From: FLUQ01 sp031550605 | GTDB taxonomy: Bacteria; Desulfobacterota; Desulfovibrionia; Desulfovibrionales; Desulfovibrionaceae | Reading direction: 5' to 3' | Assembly: GCA_031550605.1 (NCBI GenBank) | Contig: JAVBOK010000037.1 | Span: forward strand, 1-64,000 | Length of the DNA stretch: 64,000 bases | Shown: in pieces, positions 7,318 to 15,541 of the stretch | How the letters are laid out: each line of letters starts with the position of its first letter | How positions within the stretch are numbered: the stretch's first letter is position 1 | Translations under genes and position numbers: made by a program | Notes under the pieces: generated by a model | What the model was told of the DNA's origin: nothing | Database searches by the model: none | What the model saw: the letters and a program-made list of their open reading frames with translations, nothing else

Positions 7318-8487
7318 CTACAGCAGGTCCCGCAGTTGTTTCGCCCCGCCGGGCGCGCCCAGGACGAGCGTGCCGGTGGAAAGAAAACGGGCCTTGACCA
7401 TCCAGTCCGGATCCCAGATTTTTCCGGCGGCCGGCCGTGGCGGCTGTCCGGTCAGATAGTCCTCGCCCCAGGCGGTGACCGTGATCATGACCGTGCCGGT
7501 TCCGGCGAAAACGCCCCCGGGGATGACGCAGCGCGTGACGCCGGAAGAGAGCGTGATCATCCGCACGGTGTGGTTTTTGGCCAGGCGGGAATCCAGAAAC
7601 TGGCCGGAAACGTTGATGTCCGGGTTTTCGCTGGAGGTCCAGAGAACAAGTTCCTTCCGCGTCTCGTCAATGCCCAGGGCCATGACGTGATAGGCCACGG
7701 CGTTCGGCAGGGCGTTCCAGACGACGGGCAGGGGCCCGTTCAGATCCGCGCTTTCGGCCGCGACCGCCAGCGCGCCCATGAAGTCGTGGCGCTGGTCCAT
7801 GGTGAAACGCATGTGGGGCAGGAAATTGCCGTGGATGAGATGCTGCCCTGCCAGCGATGCGCCGGGGGGAACGATTCTGGCGTCGGCTTTGCTGGGCCAG
7901 GCGGCTTCTTTCCAGCCCGGCCGCAACGCGCCCGTGGCCGCCATGCCGTATGACGCCGCCTGGGGCCGGGGCGGAAAGGGGGTGCCGGCCGAGGCAAGGG
8001 TATGGACGACTTTCGGCTGTCCCGGACGGATTTCTTCGCCGCCGCCCCAGTACAGTCTGGCCACGGGCCGGGGTTTCCTTTCAGGCGTTCCGGTCGCGGC
8101 GTTCTTGTCCGGTTCGAGCAGGGGCAGGTATGCGCCCATGTTCATGGCGGCGGGGATCATGTGGTACGCCTTGGGGGCCGCGCCGCCGGCCGGCCCGGGG
8201 TGGGCGTACGCGCGCAGGCTCAGCATGCGCGCGGCGTTCGCGCCCAGAGGGTCCAGGGAACCCGGCGTGGCCGTGGCCGCGGTGTGCACGGCCATTTCAT
8301 ACGCGGGCGTTCCCCTGGTGTACGCGGCCGGCGGCAGGATTTCCACGCTCGCGGGCAGGGCCCGGGGCAGCGCCGCGTCCGGCTGCCGCACGCCGGAACA
8401 GGAAGAAAGCAGCAGAACAAGGCCGCAGCAGGCCAGGCCGGCGGCCAGGCCGGCGGCCAGGCCGCGGAAAGGAACGGTTGGTTTCAT
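7318..8487 (-). CDS. Predicted lipoprotein of unknown function
   Basis: A 389-residue exported lipoprotein. The N-terminus has a positive start, a long Ala/Gly/Leu stretch and a lipobox ending LLSSC (Cys ~29), so the mature protein should be anchored in a membrane and face the periplasm. The rest is rich in Ala, Pro and Gly, with no repeat or catalytic motif I recognise. A segment around residues 250-330 (VVWNALPNAVAYHVMALG onward) has the beta-rich look of a fibronectin-like or carbohydrate-binding fold. The ATG at 8487 is preferred because GAAGAGG lies just upstream; an ATG nine codons earlier lacks a ribosome site. It is followed after 7 bases by the putative glycosyltransferase. Confidence 0.65.
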   Translation of the reverse strand: MKPTVPFRGLAAGLAAGLACCGLVLLLSSCSGVRQPDAALPRALPASVEILPPAAYTRGTPAYEMAVHTAATATPGSLDPLGANAARMLSLRAYAHPGPAGGAAPKAYHMIPAAMNMGAYLPLLEPDKNAATGTPERKPRPVARLYWGGGEEIRPGQPKVVHTLASAGTPFPPRPQAASYGMAATGALRPGWKEAAWPSKADARIVPPGASLAGQHLIHGNFLPHMRFTMDQRHDFMGALAVAAESADLNGPLPVVWNALPNAVAYHVMALGIDETRKELVLWTSSENPDINVSGQFLDSRLAKNHTVRMITLSSGVTRCVIPGGVFAGTGTVMITVTAWGEDYLTGQPPRPAAGKIWDPDWMVKARFLSTGTLVLGAPGGAKQLRDLL

Positions 8488-8662
8488 GGTCGCCTCTTCG
8501 TGTGGCATGCGCATTTCCCGTCAACCAATGCGGTACGCCGGTTCGGGCCGGAAAGAAATCCGCAAGCCCCCCTGCCGCGGGGCGGGGGACTCGGGTCCTC
8601 GCGCCGGCCTGCGGGGCGGGGGTGCGGAACGACCCCGCCCTCGCACTGCCGGCCGCGCCAGT

Positions 8663-10117
8663 TCATTCGCTTTGCAGTTCGGATGCCTGCCAGCCGCCGC
8701 CCAAAGCCCGGATCAGCGCCACCGCGGCCACGAACCGCCTGCCTTTCAGGGTGACCACCGTGCGGGCGTTGCCCAGGGCGGTGGTCTGCGCCGTGACCAC
8801 GGTAAGGTAGGTCGTGGTGCCGGCCAGATACTGGGAAAGGGCCAGACGCTCGGCCAGGCGGGCGGCTGCCAGGGCTTCTTCCTGAATTTTCGTTTCCGAC
8901 CGGAGGAGCGAACCCGCCGCAAGCTGGTCTTCCACTTCCTGCAGAGCGTTCAGCACGGTCTGGCGATAGCCGGCCACGGAGGCTTCCCAGGCGGCCACGG
9001 CCTGATCGGTGCGCGCGACAAGGGCCCCGCCCTGGAACAGGGGCAGGGCCAGTCCGGGACCCAGGGACCAGAAGCGGTAGGGAACCGTGAACCATTTGCT
9101 GAAATCCCCCGAGGCGAAACCGCCGGCGGCGGTCAGGGAAAAGCTGGGGAAATAGGCGGCAATGGCCGCGCCGATTTTGGCGTTGGCCGCGGCCATGCCG
9201 TGTTCCGCCGAGGCGATGTCGGGCCGGCGTTCCAGCAACGCGGAGGGCAGGCCGGCCCGGACGGCGGGCAGCGTGGCGTCCAGCCGGCCGGGCTTCAGGC
9301 TGAACAGGGACGGGGGCAGGCCCAGCAGCACGGCAACGCCGTGTTCCATCTGGCGGCGCTGCAGATCAAGCTCCACGATCTGGGCCTGGGCCGCCTTGAG
9401 CTGGGTTTCCGCCTGGGCCACGTCGATGCGGGTCACCACCCCGGCCTTGTAGCGGTTGCCGGTGATGGCGTAGGAGCGCTCATAGGCGGCGATGGATTCG
9501 TTATACAGGGCGATCTGCTCGTCCAGCGAGCGCAGCTGGAAATAGTTCTGGGCCAGTTCCGCGCGCATGCTGAGCAGCGCGTCGGCCAGGTCCGCGGCCG
9601 CGGATCGGGCTGATTCCGCCGCGCTTTCGACGGAACGTCTCGTGCCGCCGAAGAGGTCCAGTTCCCATGAGGAGGTCAGTCTGGCGTTGTAGCTGGTGGC
9701 GACCGGCAGCCCGCCGCCGGACTGCCCCCGGCTGACGTCGCCCGTGCCTCCGGCGGTGGGGAAAAATCCGGCCCTGGCCTCGCGCACCACGGCCCTGGCC
9801 TGGCTCAGGCGGGCAAGAGCCGTGCGGACGCTGGTGTTGGCCGCCTCAAGCTGGGGCATCAGGCTGTCCAGAACGGGATCGCCGAACAGGGTCCACCAGG
9901 CGCTCTGGTCGGTAAAGGCCGGTCGCGCCGGTTTCCATTCGTCCGGGTTGCCGTTTTCCGGGGCGGCTTCTTTGAAAAAATCGCCGTCCAGGGTTTTGGG
10001 GCGCGCGTAATCCGGCCCCACGGCGCAGCCGGAAAGGGCCAGGATCAGGACCAGGGCCAGGACCGGAAGGTGGCGGGTTGCGTGGGGCGTGCGGACAGCG
10101 AGCATATCGAGTTCCAT
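8663..10117 (-). CDS. RND efflux outer-membrane lipoprotein, NodT/OprM family
   Basis: A 484-residue TolC-like outer-membrane factor. The signal peptide ends in a lipobox LALSGC, and the mature start CAVGPDYARP is the hallmark of the NodT/OprM group. Two repeated OEP domains follow (residues ~60-255 and ~270-475), with long alpha-hairpin sequence such as RAELAQNYFQLRSLDEQIALYNES. It would form the trimeric channel that carries drugs or other substrates from the pump across the outer membrane. It lies 21 bases downstream of the RND pump gene and is certainly in the same operon. The first ATG (10117) is used because a GGAAG lies upstream; an ATG four codons later is possible. Confidence 0.9.
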   Translation of the reverse strand: MELDMLAVRTPHATRHLPVLALVLILALSGCAVGPDYARPKTLDGDFFKEAAPENGNPDEWKPARPAFTDQSAWWTLFGDPVLDSLMPQLEAANTSVRTALARLSQARAVVREARAGFFPTAGGTGDVSRGQSGGGLPVATSYNARLTSSWELDLFGGTRRSVESAAESARSAAADLADALLSMRAELAQNYFQLRSLDEQIALYNESIAAYERSYAITGNRYKAGVVTRIDVAQAETQLKAAQAQIVELDLQRRQMEHGVAVLLGLPPSLFSLKPGRLDATLPAVRAGLPSALLERRPDIASAEHGMAAANAKIGAAIAAYFPSFSLTAAGGFASGDFSKWFTVPYRFWSLGPGLALPLFQGGALVARTDQAVAAWEASVAGYRQTVLNALQEVEDQLAAGSLLRSETKIQEEALAAARLAERLALSQYLAGTTTYLTVVTAQTTALGNARTVVTLKGRRFVAAVALIRALGGGWQASELQSE

Positions 10118-10138
10118 AGTTCTTCCCGCGGCGCGGGG

Positions 10139-13100
10139 TCAAGGGGCCGGAATGCTCCCCGGGGTCCGGGGCGGATTTTCCGTCCCCCGCCCTGCCCGCC
10201 GCGCCCGTTTTGCGTCGCGCCGGCCTTTGATCCACAGGCGGAAGCGGTCCAGGTACAGGTAGATGACCGGGGTGGTGTACAGGGTCAGCAGCTGGCTCAT
10301 GGCCAGACCGCCCACAATGGAAATGCCCAGCGGCCGGCGCAGCTCCCCGCCGTCGCCGGAACCCAGAGCCAGAGGCACCGCGCCCAAAAGCGCCGCCATG
10401 GTGGTCATCATGATGGGCCGGAAGCGCAGAAAACAGGCCGTGCGGATGCTCTGCTCGGGCGTCAGGCCGTCCTTGCGCTCGGCCTCGATGGCGAAGTCGA
10501 TGAGCAGGATGGCGTTTTTCTTCACGATCCCGGCCAGCAGCAACACCCCGATCAGGGCAATGACCGTGAAATCCATGGAACAGAAGCGCAGGGCCAGAAT
10601 GGCCCCGATCCCGGCCGAGGGCAGGGTGGACAGAATGGTTATGGGGTGGATGTAGCTTTCATACAGCACCCCCAGCACGATATACAGCGTGACCAGGGCC
10701 GCCAGGATCAGAAGGCCCTGGGTGCGCAGCGAATCCTGGAACACCTTGGCCGTACCCTGAAAGCTGCTGCGCACGGAAGCGGGCATGCCCAGGCCGTGTT
10801 TGATCCGGTCGATGCGGGCGGTGGCGTCGGACAAGGAAACGTCCGGCGGCAGGTTGAAGGAGATGGTGGCCGAGGCGGACTGCCCCTGGTGGTTGACCCG
10901 CAGGGGCGCTCTGGTCGGTTCGTAGCGGGCGAAGGTTCCCAGCGGCACCAGGGTGCCGTCGGCCGAGGGCACGCGGACGGACCGCAGCCCTTCCGGACCC
11001 TGCCAGTACCGGGGGGCTGCTTCCATCACCACGTGGTACTGGTTGCGGTCCTTGTACATGACGGAAACCTGGCGCTGGCCGAAGGCGTCGTTGAGCGCGT
11101 TGTCGACGGAGGCCATGGTCAGCCCCAGCCGGGACGCGGAATCCCGGTCGACGACCAGGCTGGTCTGCAGGCCCGCGTCTTCCTGGTCGCTGTTCACGTC
11201 CTGCAGCATTGTTTCCCGGCGCAGGGCCAGGGCAAGGGCCGCCGTCCAATCGCGCAACTCGTCCAGGTCGTCGCTTTGCAGGGTGTATTGGTATGTGGCG
11301 CGCGAAGAGCGCCCGCCCACGCGGATATCCTGGGCGGACTGCAGGTACAGCCTGGCCCCGGGGATGCGCGACAGTTTGCCCCGCAGGCGGGCGATGACCT
11401 CATCCGCCGACACCTTGCGCTCGGACAGCGGCTTCAGAGAAATGAACGACCCCGCCCCGCTGGACCCTTCGCCGGTATAGCCGGCCACGCTTTCCACCGC
11501 CGGGTCGCTGCCCACGATTTCCATCAACTGGTGCAATTTCACCCGCATGGCCTGAAAGGAAATGCTCTGGTCCGACTGGATGTAGCCCATCAGCCTGCCC
11601 GTGTCCTGGGTGGGGAAAAACCCTTTGGGCACAATGATGTACAGATGGATGTTGAAAGCGACGGTGCCCACCCAGAACAGCAGCACCCAGCGTTTGTGGC
11701 GCAGCACCCAGTCCAGGCTGAGGCTGTAGCCGCGCTGCAGGGCCAGGTACAGCCTGCCCAGCCAGGCGAACAGGGCGCGGATGTGCGAAGAACGCGCCGG
11801 GGCCGCATGGATGGGGCCAAGTCCCGCACCCGCCGGCAGGGGCAGCCGGGGCCGGAGCAGATAGGCGCAGAGCATGGGGGTGGTGGTCAGCGACAGAACC
11901 AGGGAAACCATGATGGCGATGGACAGCGTGACCGCGAATTCGCGGAACAGCCTGCCCACGATGCCGCCCATGAACAGGATGGGGATGAACACCGCGATCA
12001 GGGACAAGCTGATGGAAATGACCGTGAAAGAGACTTCCCTGGCCCCGATGTAGGCGGCTTCCAGCGGGCTGTGCCCTTCCTCCAGATAGCGGGAGATGTT
12101 CTCCAGCACCACGATGGCGTCGTCCACCACGAATCCCGTGGCGATGGCCAGGGCCATCAGGGACAGGTTGTCCAGGCTGTATCCGCACAGATACATACCC
12201 GCGAAGGTGCCGATCAGCGACACCGGCACGGCCACGCTGGGGATGAAGGTGGCCCTGGGGCTGCGCAGAAAGGCGAAAACCACCAGAACCACCAGGACCA
12301 CGGCCAGATACAGGCTGCGCTCCACCTCGAGCAGTGAGGAACGGATGGTGGGCGTGCGGTCGGAAACCACTTCCATGTTCACGGCGTCGGGTATGGAGGC
12401 GCGCAGATAGGGCAGGGTTTCCTGCACCGCGTCCACCGCGCTGATGATGTTGGCCCCCGGCTGGCGGAACAGGGCCAGCAGCACCGAGGGGTTGCCGTTG
12501 GCAAGCCCCAGGTTGCGCACGTTTTCCACGGAATCGATCACCTCCGCCACGTCGCCGACCCTGACGGCGGCGCCGTTCTTGTAGGTGACGACCAGGGGCC
12601 TGTACTCCGCGGCGGTCATCAGCTGGTCGTTGACCGCGATGCTCCAGGATGTGCCGTCCGCCTCCAGCATGCCTTTGGGCAGATTGGCGTTGGCGTTGCG
12701 CAGGGTGCGGCGCACGGCCGCCAGAGACAGGCCGTACTGGTGCGCCTGGTCGGGGTTGACCTCCGCCCGCACGGCGGGGAGGGAACCGCCCCACACCGAC
12801 ACCTGCCCGATGCCCGAAACCTGCGAAAGCTTCTGGGCCAGCACGGTGGAGGCGATATCGTAGAGCTGCTCCGTGGGCAGGGACGGCGAGGTCATGGCCA
12901 GGATCAGGATAGGCGCGTCCGCCGGGTTCACTTTGCGGTACGTGGGGTTGTTGGGCATGCCCGAGGGCAGGTCGGAAAGGGCCGCGTTGATGGCGGCCTG
13001 CACGTCCCTGGCCGCGCCGTCGATGTTGCGGTCCAGGTCGAACTGGATGGTGATGCGGGTGTTGCCCAGTGAACTGGACGAGGTGATTTCCGTGATCCCC

Positions 13101-13324
13101 GCGATGCGGCCCAAAGCCCGCTCCAGCGGCGTGGCCACGGAAGCCGCCATGGTTTTGGGGCTGGCGCCGGGCAGCTTGGCGCTGACGGAAATGGTGGGAA
13201 AATCCACCTGGGGCAGGGGGGATACCGGCAGCAGGGTGTACGACACGATGCCGGCCAGGGCGATCGCCAGGGTCAGCAGTACGGTGGCCACAGGCCGTTT
13301 TATGAATACTGCCGCGATATTCAT
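10139..13324 (-). CDS. RND multidrug efflux permease, MdtB/MdtC-like
   Basis: A 1061-residue hydrophobic-amphiphilic efflux protein, standard length. Twelve membrane helices are expected in two halves, with large periplasmic domains after TM1 and TM7. Diagnostic segments are the N-terminal IKRPVATVLLT, the porter-domain start TLLPVSPLPQVDFPTI, and the proton-relay aspartate pair in GFVVDDAIVVLENI of TM4. The wording resembles MdtB/MdtC more than AcrB. It exports substrates using the proton gradient. The next gene downstream is the outer-membrane factor, but no periplasmic adaptor (MdtA/AcrA type) is found on either side, because the upstream neighbour is rarD. The adaptor must be encoded elsewhere or has been lost. 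Confidence 0.93.
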   Translation of the reverse strand: MNIAAVFIKRPVATVLLTLAIALAGIVSYTLLPVSPLPQVDFPTISVSAKLPGASPKTMAASVATPLERALGRIAGITEITSSSSLGNTRITIQFDLDRNIDGAARDVQAAINAALSDLPSGMPNNPTYRKVNPADAPILILAMTSPSLPTEQLYDIASTVLAQKLSQVSGIGQVSVWGGSLPAVRAEVNPDQAHQYGLSLAAVRRTLRNANANLPKGMLEADGTSWSIAVNDQLMTAAEYRPLVVTYKNGAAVRVGDVAEVIDSVENVRNLGLANGNPSVLLALFRQPGANIISAVDAVQETLPYLRASIPDAVNMEVVSDRTPTIRSSLLEVERSLYLAVVLVVLVVFAFLRSPRATFIPSVAVPVSLIGTFAGMYLCGYSLDNLSLMALAIATGFVVDDAIVVLENISRYLEEGHSPLEAAYIGAREVSFTVISISLSLIAVFIPILFMGGIVGRLFREFAVTLSIAIMVSLVLSLTTTPMLCAYLLRPRLPLPAGAGLGPIHAAPARSSHIRALFAWLGRLYLALQRGYSLSLDWVLRHKRWVLLFWVGTVAFNIHLYIIVPKGFFPTQDTGRLMGYIQSDQSISFQAMRVKLHQLMEIVGSDPAVESVAGYTGEGSSGAGSFISLKPLSERKVSADEVIARLRGKLSRIPGARLYLQSAQDIRVGGRSSRATYQYTLQSDDLDELRDWTAALALALRRETMLQDVNSDQEDAGLQTSLVVDRDSASRLGLTMASVDNALNDAFGQRQVSVMYKDRNQYHVVMEAAPRYWQGPEGLRSVRVPSADGTLVPLGTFARYEPTRAPLRVNHQGQSASATISFNLPPDVSLSDATARIDRIKHGLGMPASVRSSFQGTAKVFQDSLRTQGLLILAALVTLYIVLGVLYESYIHPITILSTLPSAGIGAILALRFCSMDFTVIALIGVLLLAGIVKKNAILLIDFAIEAERKDGLTPEQSIRTACFLRFRPIMMTTMAALLGAVPLALGSGDGGELRRPLGISIVGGLAMSQLLTLYTTPVIYLYLDRFRLWIKGRRDAKRARRAGRGTENPPRTPGSIPAP

Positions 13325-13390
13325 ATGTTTTCCGGGGCGGGCCGCCGTCCGGCGTCGGAAGTCACTGCGCAGTGCCCGAGGGCATGGCGT

Positions 13391-14359
13391 TTACATAAGC
13401 TTTTTTTGCACCGGCGGAAACACGCAGTCGTCGCGCATTTTGCCCCGGTACGCGTGCCAGCCTTCGTACGTGAAGATGACCAGACCGATCCAGATGAAGG
13501 TAAAGCCGAACACCCTGTCCGGAGTAAATTTTTCGCCGTACAGAAAAAGGCCCACCAGGAAGTTGCCCGTGGGGTTGATGTACTGCAGCAGGCTGAGGGT
13601 GGTCAACTGCACCCGGCACAGGCCGAAGGCGTACCCCATCTGGGGCACGATGGTCACGATGCCCGCCCCGATCAGCCAGAAGTCTTCCGCAAGGGTCAGG
13701 GAATTGCCGAACACCCCCTGGCCGGTGACGGTAAGCCAGAGCAGATAGCCCCACAGAAACGGCGCGGAGATAAGCAGTTCCAGCACCAGGCCGGACATGG
13801 CGCCGACAGCCACCTGTTTGCGCAGGGCGGCGAAGATGATGGAACTGGTCGCGATCAGCAGCCCCACCCAGGGAACGTGCCCGTACCACAGCACCATCCC
13901 CGCGACCCCCACGGCAGCCACGGCGATGGCCACCCACTGCAGGCGGCGGGGCCGCTCCTTGAAGACGATAAAGCCGCACAGCACGCTGAGCAGCGGCAGC
14001 AGATAATGCCCCAGGCTGGCGTCCAGCACGTAGCCGTGGGCCACGGCCCAGATATAAAAGCCCCAGCTGAACATGTGCGAAAAGCTGCACCCGGTCATGA
14101 ACAACAGACTGCGGCGGTTTCTGGCGACGGTCAGAACCTCGCCCATCCCGCCCCGGAACCAGAGCAGGCCCAGGACCAGGAGAAAACCCCAGAAGGCCCG
14201 GTGGCACAGCACTTCGATGGGCGGCACGTGGATCAGCTGCTTCCAGTAAATGGGCAGCGCCCCCCAGAAGCAGTACACGGTGAACAAAATGAAAAAGCCG
14301 CGTCGTTTTTCCTGTTCCGAAAGTTCGGCCGGGGCGGCGGTAGCGCGTTCGGGGCTCAT
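13391..14359 (-). CDS. rarD: RarD-type EamA-family permease
   Basis: A 322-residue integral membrane protein with about ten hydrophobic segments, the usual size for RarD. Characteristic wording includes FWGALPIYWKQL near the N-terminus, EVLCHRAFWG after TM1, and the EamA-like repeat ending QYINPTGNFLVGLFLYGE. The family belongs to the drug/metabolite transporter superfamily; RarD itself was named for chloramphenicol resistance, but its substrate is not settled. It lies 20 bases downstream of the rRNA methyltransferase gene and is probably co-transcribed with it. The RND pump that follows may be a separate unit. Confidence 0.85.
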   Translation of the reverse strand: MSPERATAAPAELSEQEKRRGFFILFTVYCFWGALPIYWKQLIHVPPIEVLCHRAFWGFLLVLGLLWFRGGMGEVLTVARNRRSLLFMTGCSFSHMFSWGFYIWAVAHGYVLDASLGHYLLPLLSVLCGFIVFKERPRRLQWVAIAVAAVGVAGMVLWYGHVPWVGLLIATSSIIFAALRKQVAVGAMSGLVLELLISAPFLWGYLLWLTVTGQGVFGNSLTLAEDFWLIGAGIVTIVPQMGYAFGLCRVQLTTLSLLQYINPTGNFLVGLFLYGEKFTPDRVFGFTFIWIGLVIFTYEGWHAYRGKMRDDCVFPPVQKKLM

Positions 14360-14379
14360 GGCTGGGATCCTGGCCGGGA

Positions 14380-15393
14380 TCAGCGGGCGGCGCGGTCGCC
14401 GCGGGCGGCAAAAGCGCCGATGATGATGGCGCCGGCCTGGGCCACATTCAGAGAATCGAATTCCCGGGCCAGGGGAATGCGCACCAGGGACGCGCAGCGT
14501 TTAGCGATGTGGGGCCGCAGCCCCGCGTCCTCGCCGCCCAGGACGAGCACGGCGGGCAGGCGGGGAATGAAGGTGAAGGCGTCGGCAATGCGCGACGGGT
14601 CCGGGCCGGGTCCGGACCAGGCCCCGTACAGGGTGAACCCGGCCTTTTCCGCTTCATCCAGGGCCTGCCCCAGGTTGGCGACCTTGGCCACGGGCAGCTT
14701 TCCCAGGGCGCCGGCGGAAACTCTGGCCGCGGCCGCGCCGAGATAGACCCCGTTGTGGCGCGGCACGAGCAGACCGGCTCCGCCCATGGCGTACAGGGTG
14801 CGGGCAAGGGTTCCCGCGTTGCCGGGGTCCTGCACCTGGTCCAGGGCCAGCAGCAGGGGCAGGGGCGCGTCGCAGGCCTTTTCCAGCAGGTCGGCCGGAT
14901 CGTGGAACCCGGCGGCGAACAGACGGGCGATGGCCCCCTGGTGGCGGCCGGAATACAGACGCTCAAGGAAGGCGTCATCCACCAGGGAAAAACGCACCCC
15001 GGCCGCGCGGGCCAGATCGAGGATGCGGTCCGTGTCCGCGCCCTTGCGCCCCTTGCGCACAAAAACGGTATCGATCGTGCCGGGATCCCGCTCCAGAAGT
15101 TCCAGCACGGGCTTCAAGCCCGGCTGCAGCGTGGCTTCCCCGGCCCCCGGATCATCCGGGCGGGCGGGCGGCGTTTTCGTTCCGCCCTGCGGTCGGCCGG
15201 ACGGGTCCTTGCCCTGCGGTCGGCCGGACGGGTCCTTGCCCTGCGGGCGCTCGGATGGGTCCTTGCCCTGCGGGCGCTCGGATGGGTCCTTGCCCTGCGG
15301 GCGCTCGGATGGGTCCTTGCCCTGCGGGCGGTTCCGGTCCAGGTCCCGGTGCGCGCCGCGCACGGCCGGCCGGGGAAAACGGCGTTGGTTCAT
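14380..15393 (-). CDS. rlmB: SpoU/TrmH-family rRNA 2'-O-methyltransferase (RlmB-like) with a repeat-encoded N-terminal tail
   Basis: A 337-residue protein. Residues ~1-75 are an arginine/proline-rich tail that includes five full copies of a nine-residue unit RPQGKDPS(E/G) plus a partial one, encoded by a 27-bp tandem repeat. The substrate-binding domain follows (~85-160). The SPOUT catalytic domain (~170-330) has motif 1 DPGNAGTLART, motif 2 LVLGGEDAGLRP and motif 3 IPLAREFDSLNVAQAGAI. The family uses S-adenosylmethionine to methylate a ribose in 23S rRNA (G2251 for RlmB). The basic tail is not part of the family core and may bind RNA or be disordered. The ATG at 15393 has an AAAGAGA ribosome site; a longer in-frame start at 15480 runs into the intergenic space. 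Confidence 0.87.
   Translation of the reverse strand: MNQRRFPRPAVRGAHRDLDRNRPQGKDPSERPQGKDPSERPQGKDPSERPQGKDPSGRPQGKDPSGRPQGGTKTPPARPDDPGAGEATLQPGLKPVLELLERDPGTIDTVFVRKGRKGADTDRILDLARAAGVRFSLVDDAFLERLYSGRHQGAIARLFAAGFHDPADLLEKACDAPLPLLLALDQVQDPGNAGTLARTLYAMGGAGLLVPRHNGVYLGAAAARVSAGALGKLPVAKVANLGQALDEAEKAGFTLYGAWSGPGPDPSRIADAFTFIPRLPAVLVLGGEDAGLRPHIAKRCASLVRIPLAREFDSLNVAQAGAIIIGAFAARGDRAAR
15185..15331. repeat. 27-bp coding tandem repeat (5.4 copies)
   Basis: Five complete 27-base units (15185, 15212, 15239, 15266, 15293) and a 12-base partial lie end to end in frame in the rRNA methyltransferase gene. Two units carry GGTCGGCCGGACGGG and three carry GGGCGCTCGGATGGG in the middle, so two sub-types are arranged as blocks, consistent with recent unit duplication. 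Copy-number change would lengthen or shorten the tail by nine residues without a frameshift. Confidence 0.95.
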
Positions 15394-15541
15394 GGTGTTC
15401 TCTTTGCGCCGCGTCCGGGACCTGCCGTTCCGGCTTGCCCTGGTGATGCGGATAGTATATGCCTGCACAGGTACCCTCAACTTCCGTTCAATGCAAGCCC
15501 GCCGGGTACGGTAGTGTTCTGCACCCTCATCCGGGACGTAT

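Noticed and set aside
15185..15331. Tandem repeat considered as a CRISPR array
   Set aside because: The 27-base units abut directly with no spacers, are in frame in a gene, and encode a regular peptide repeat.
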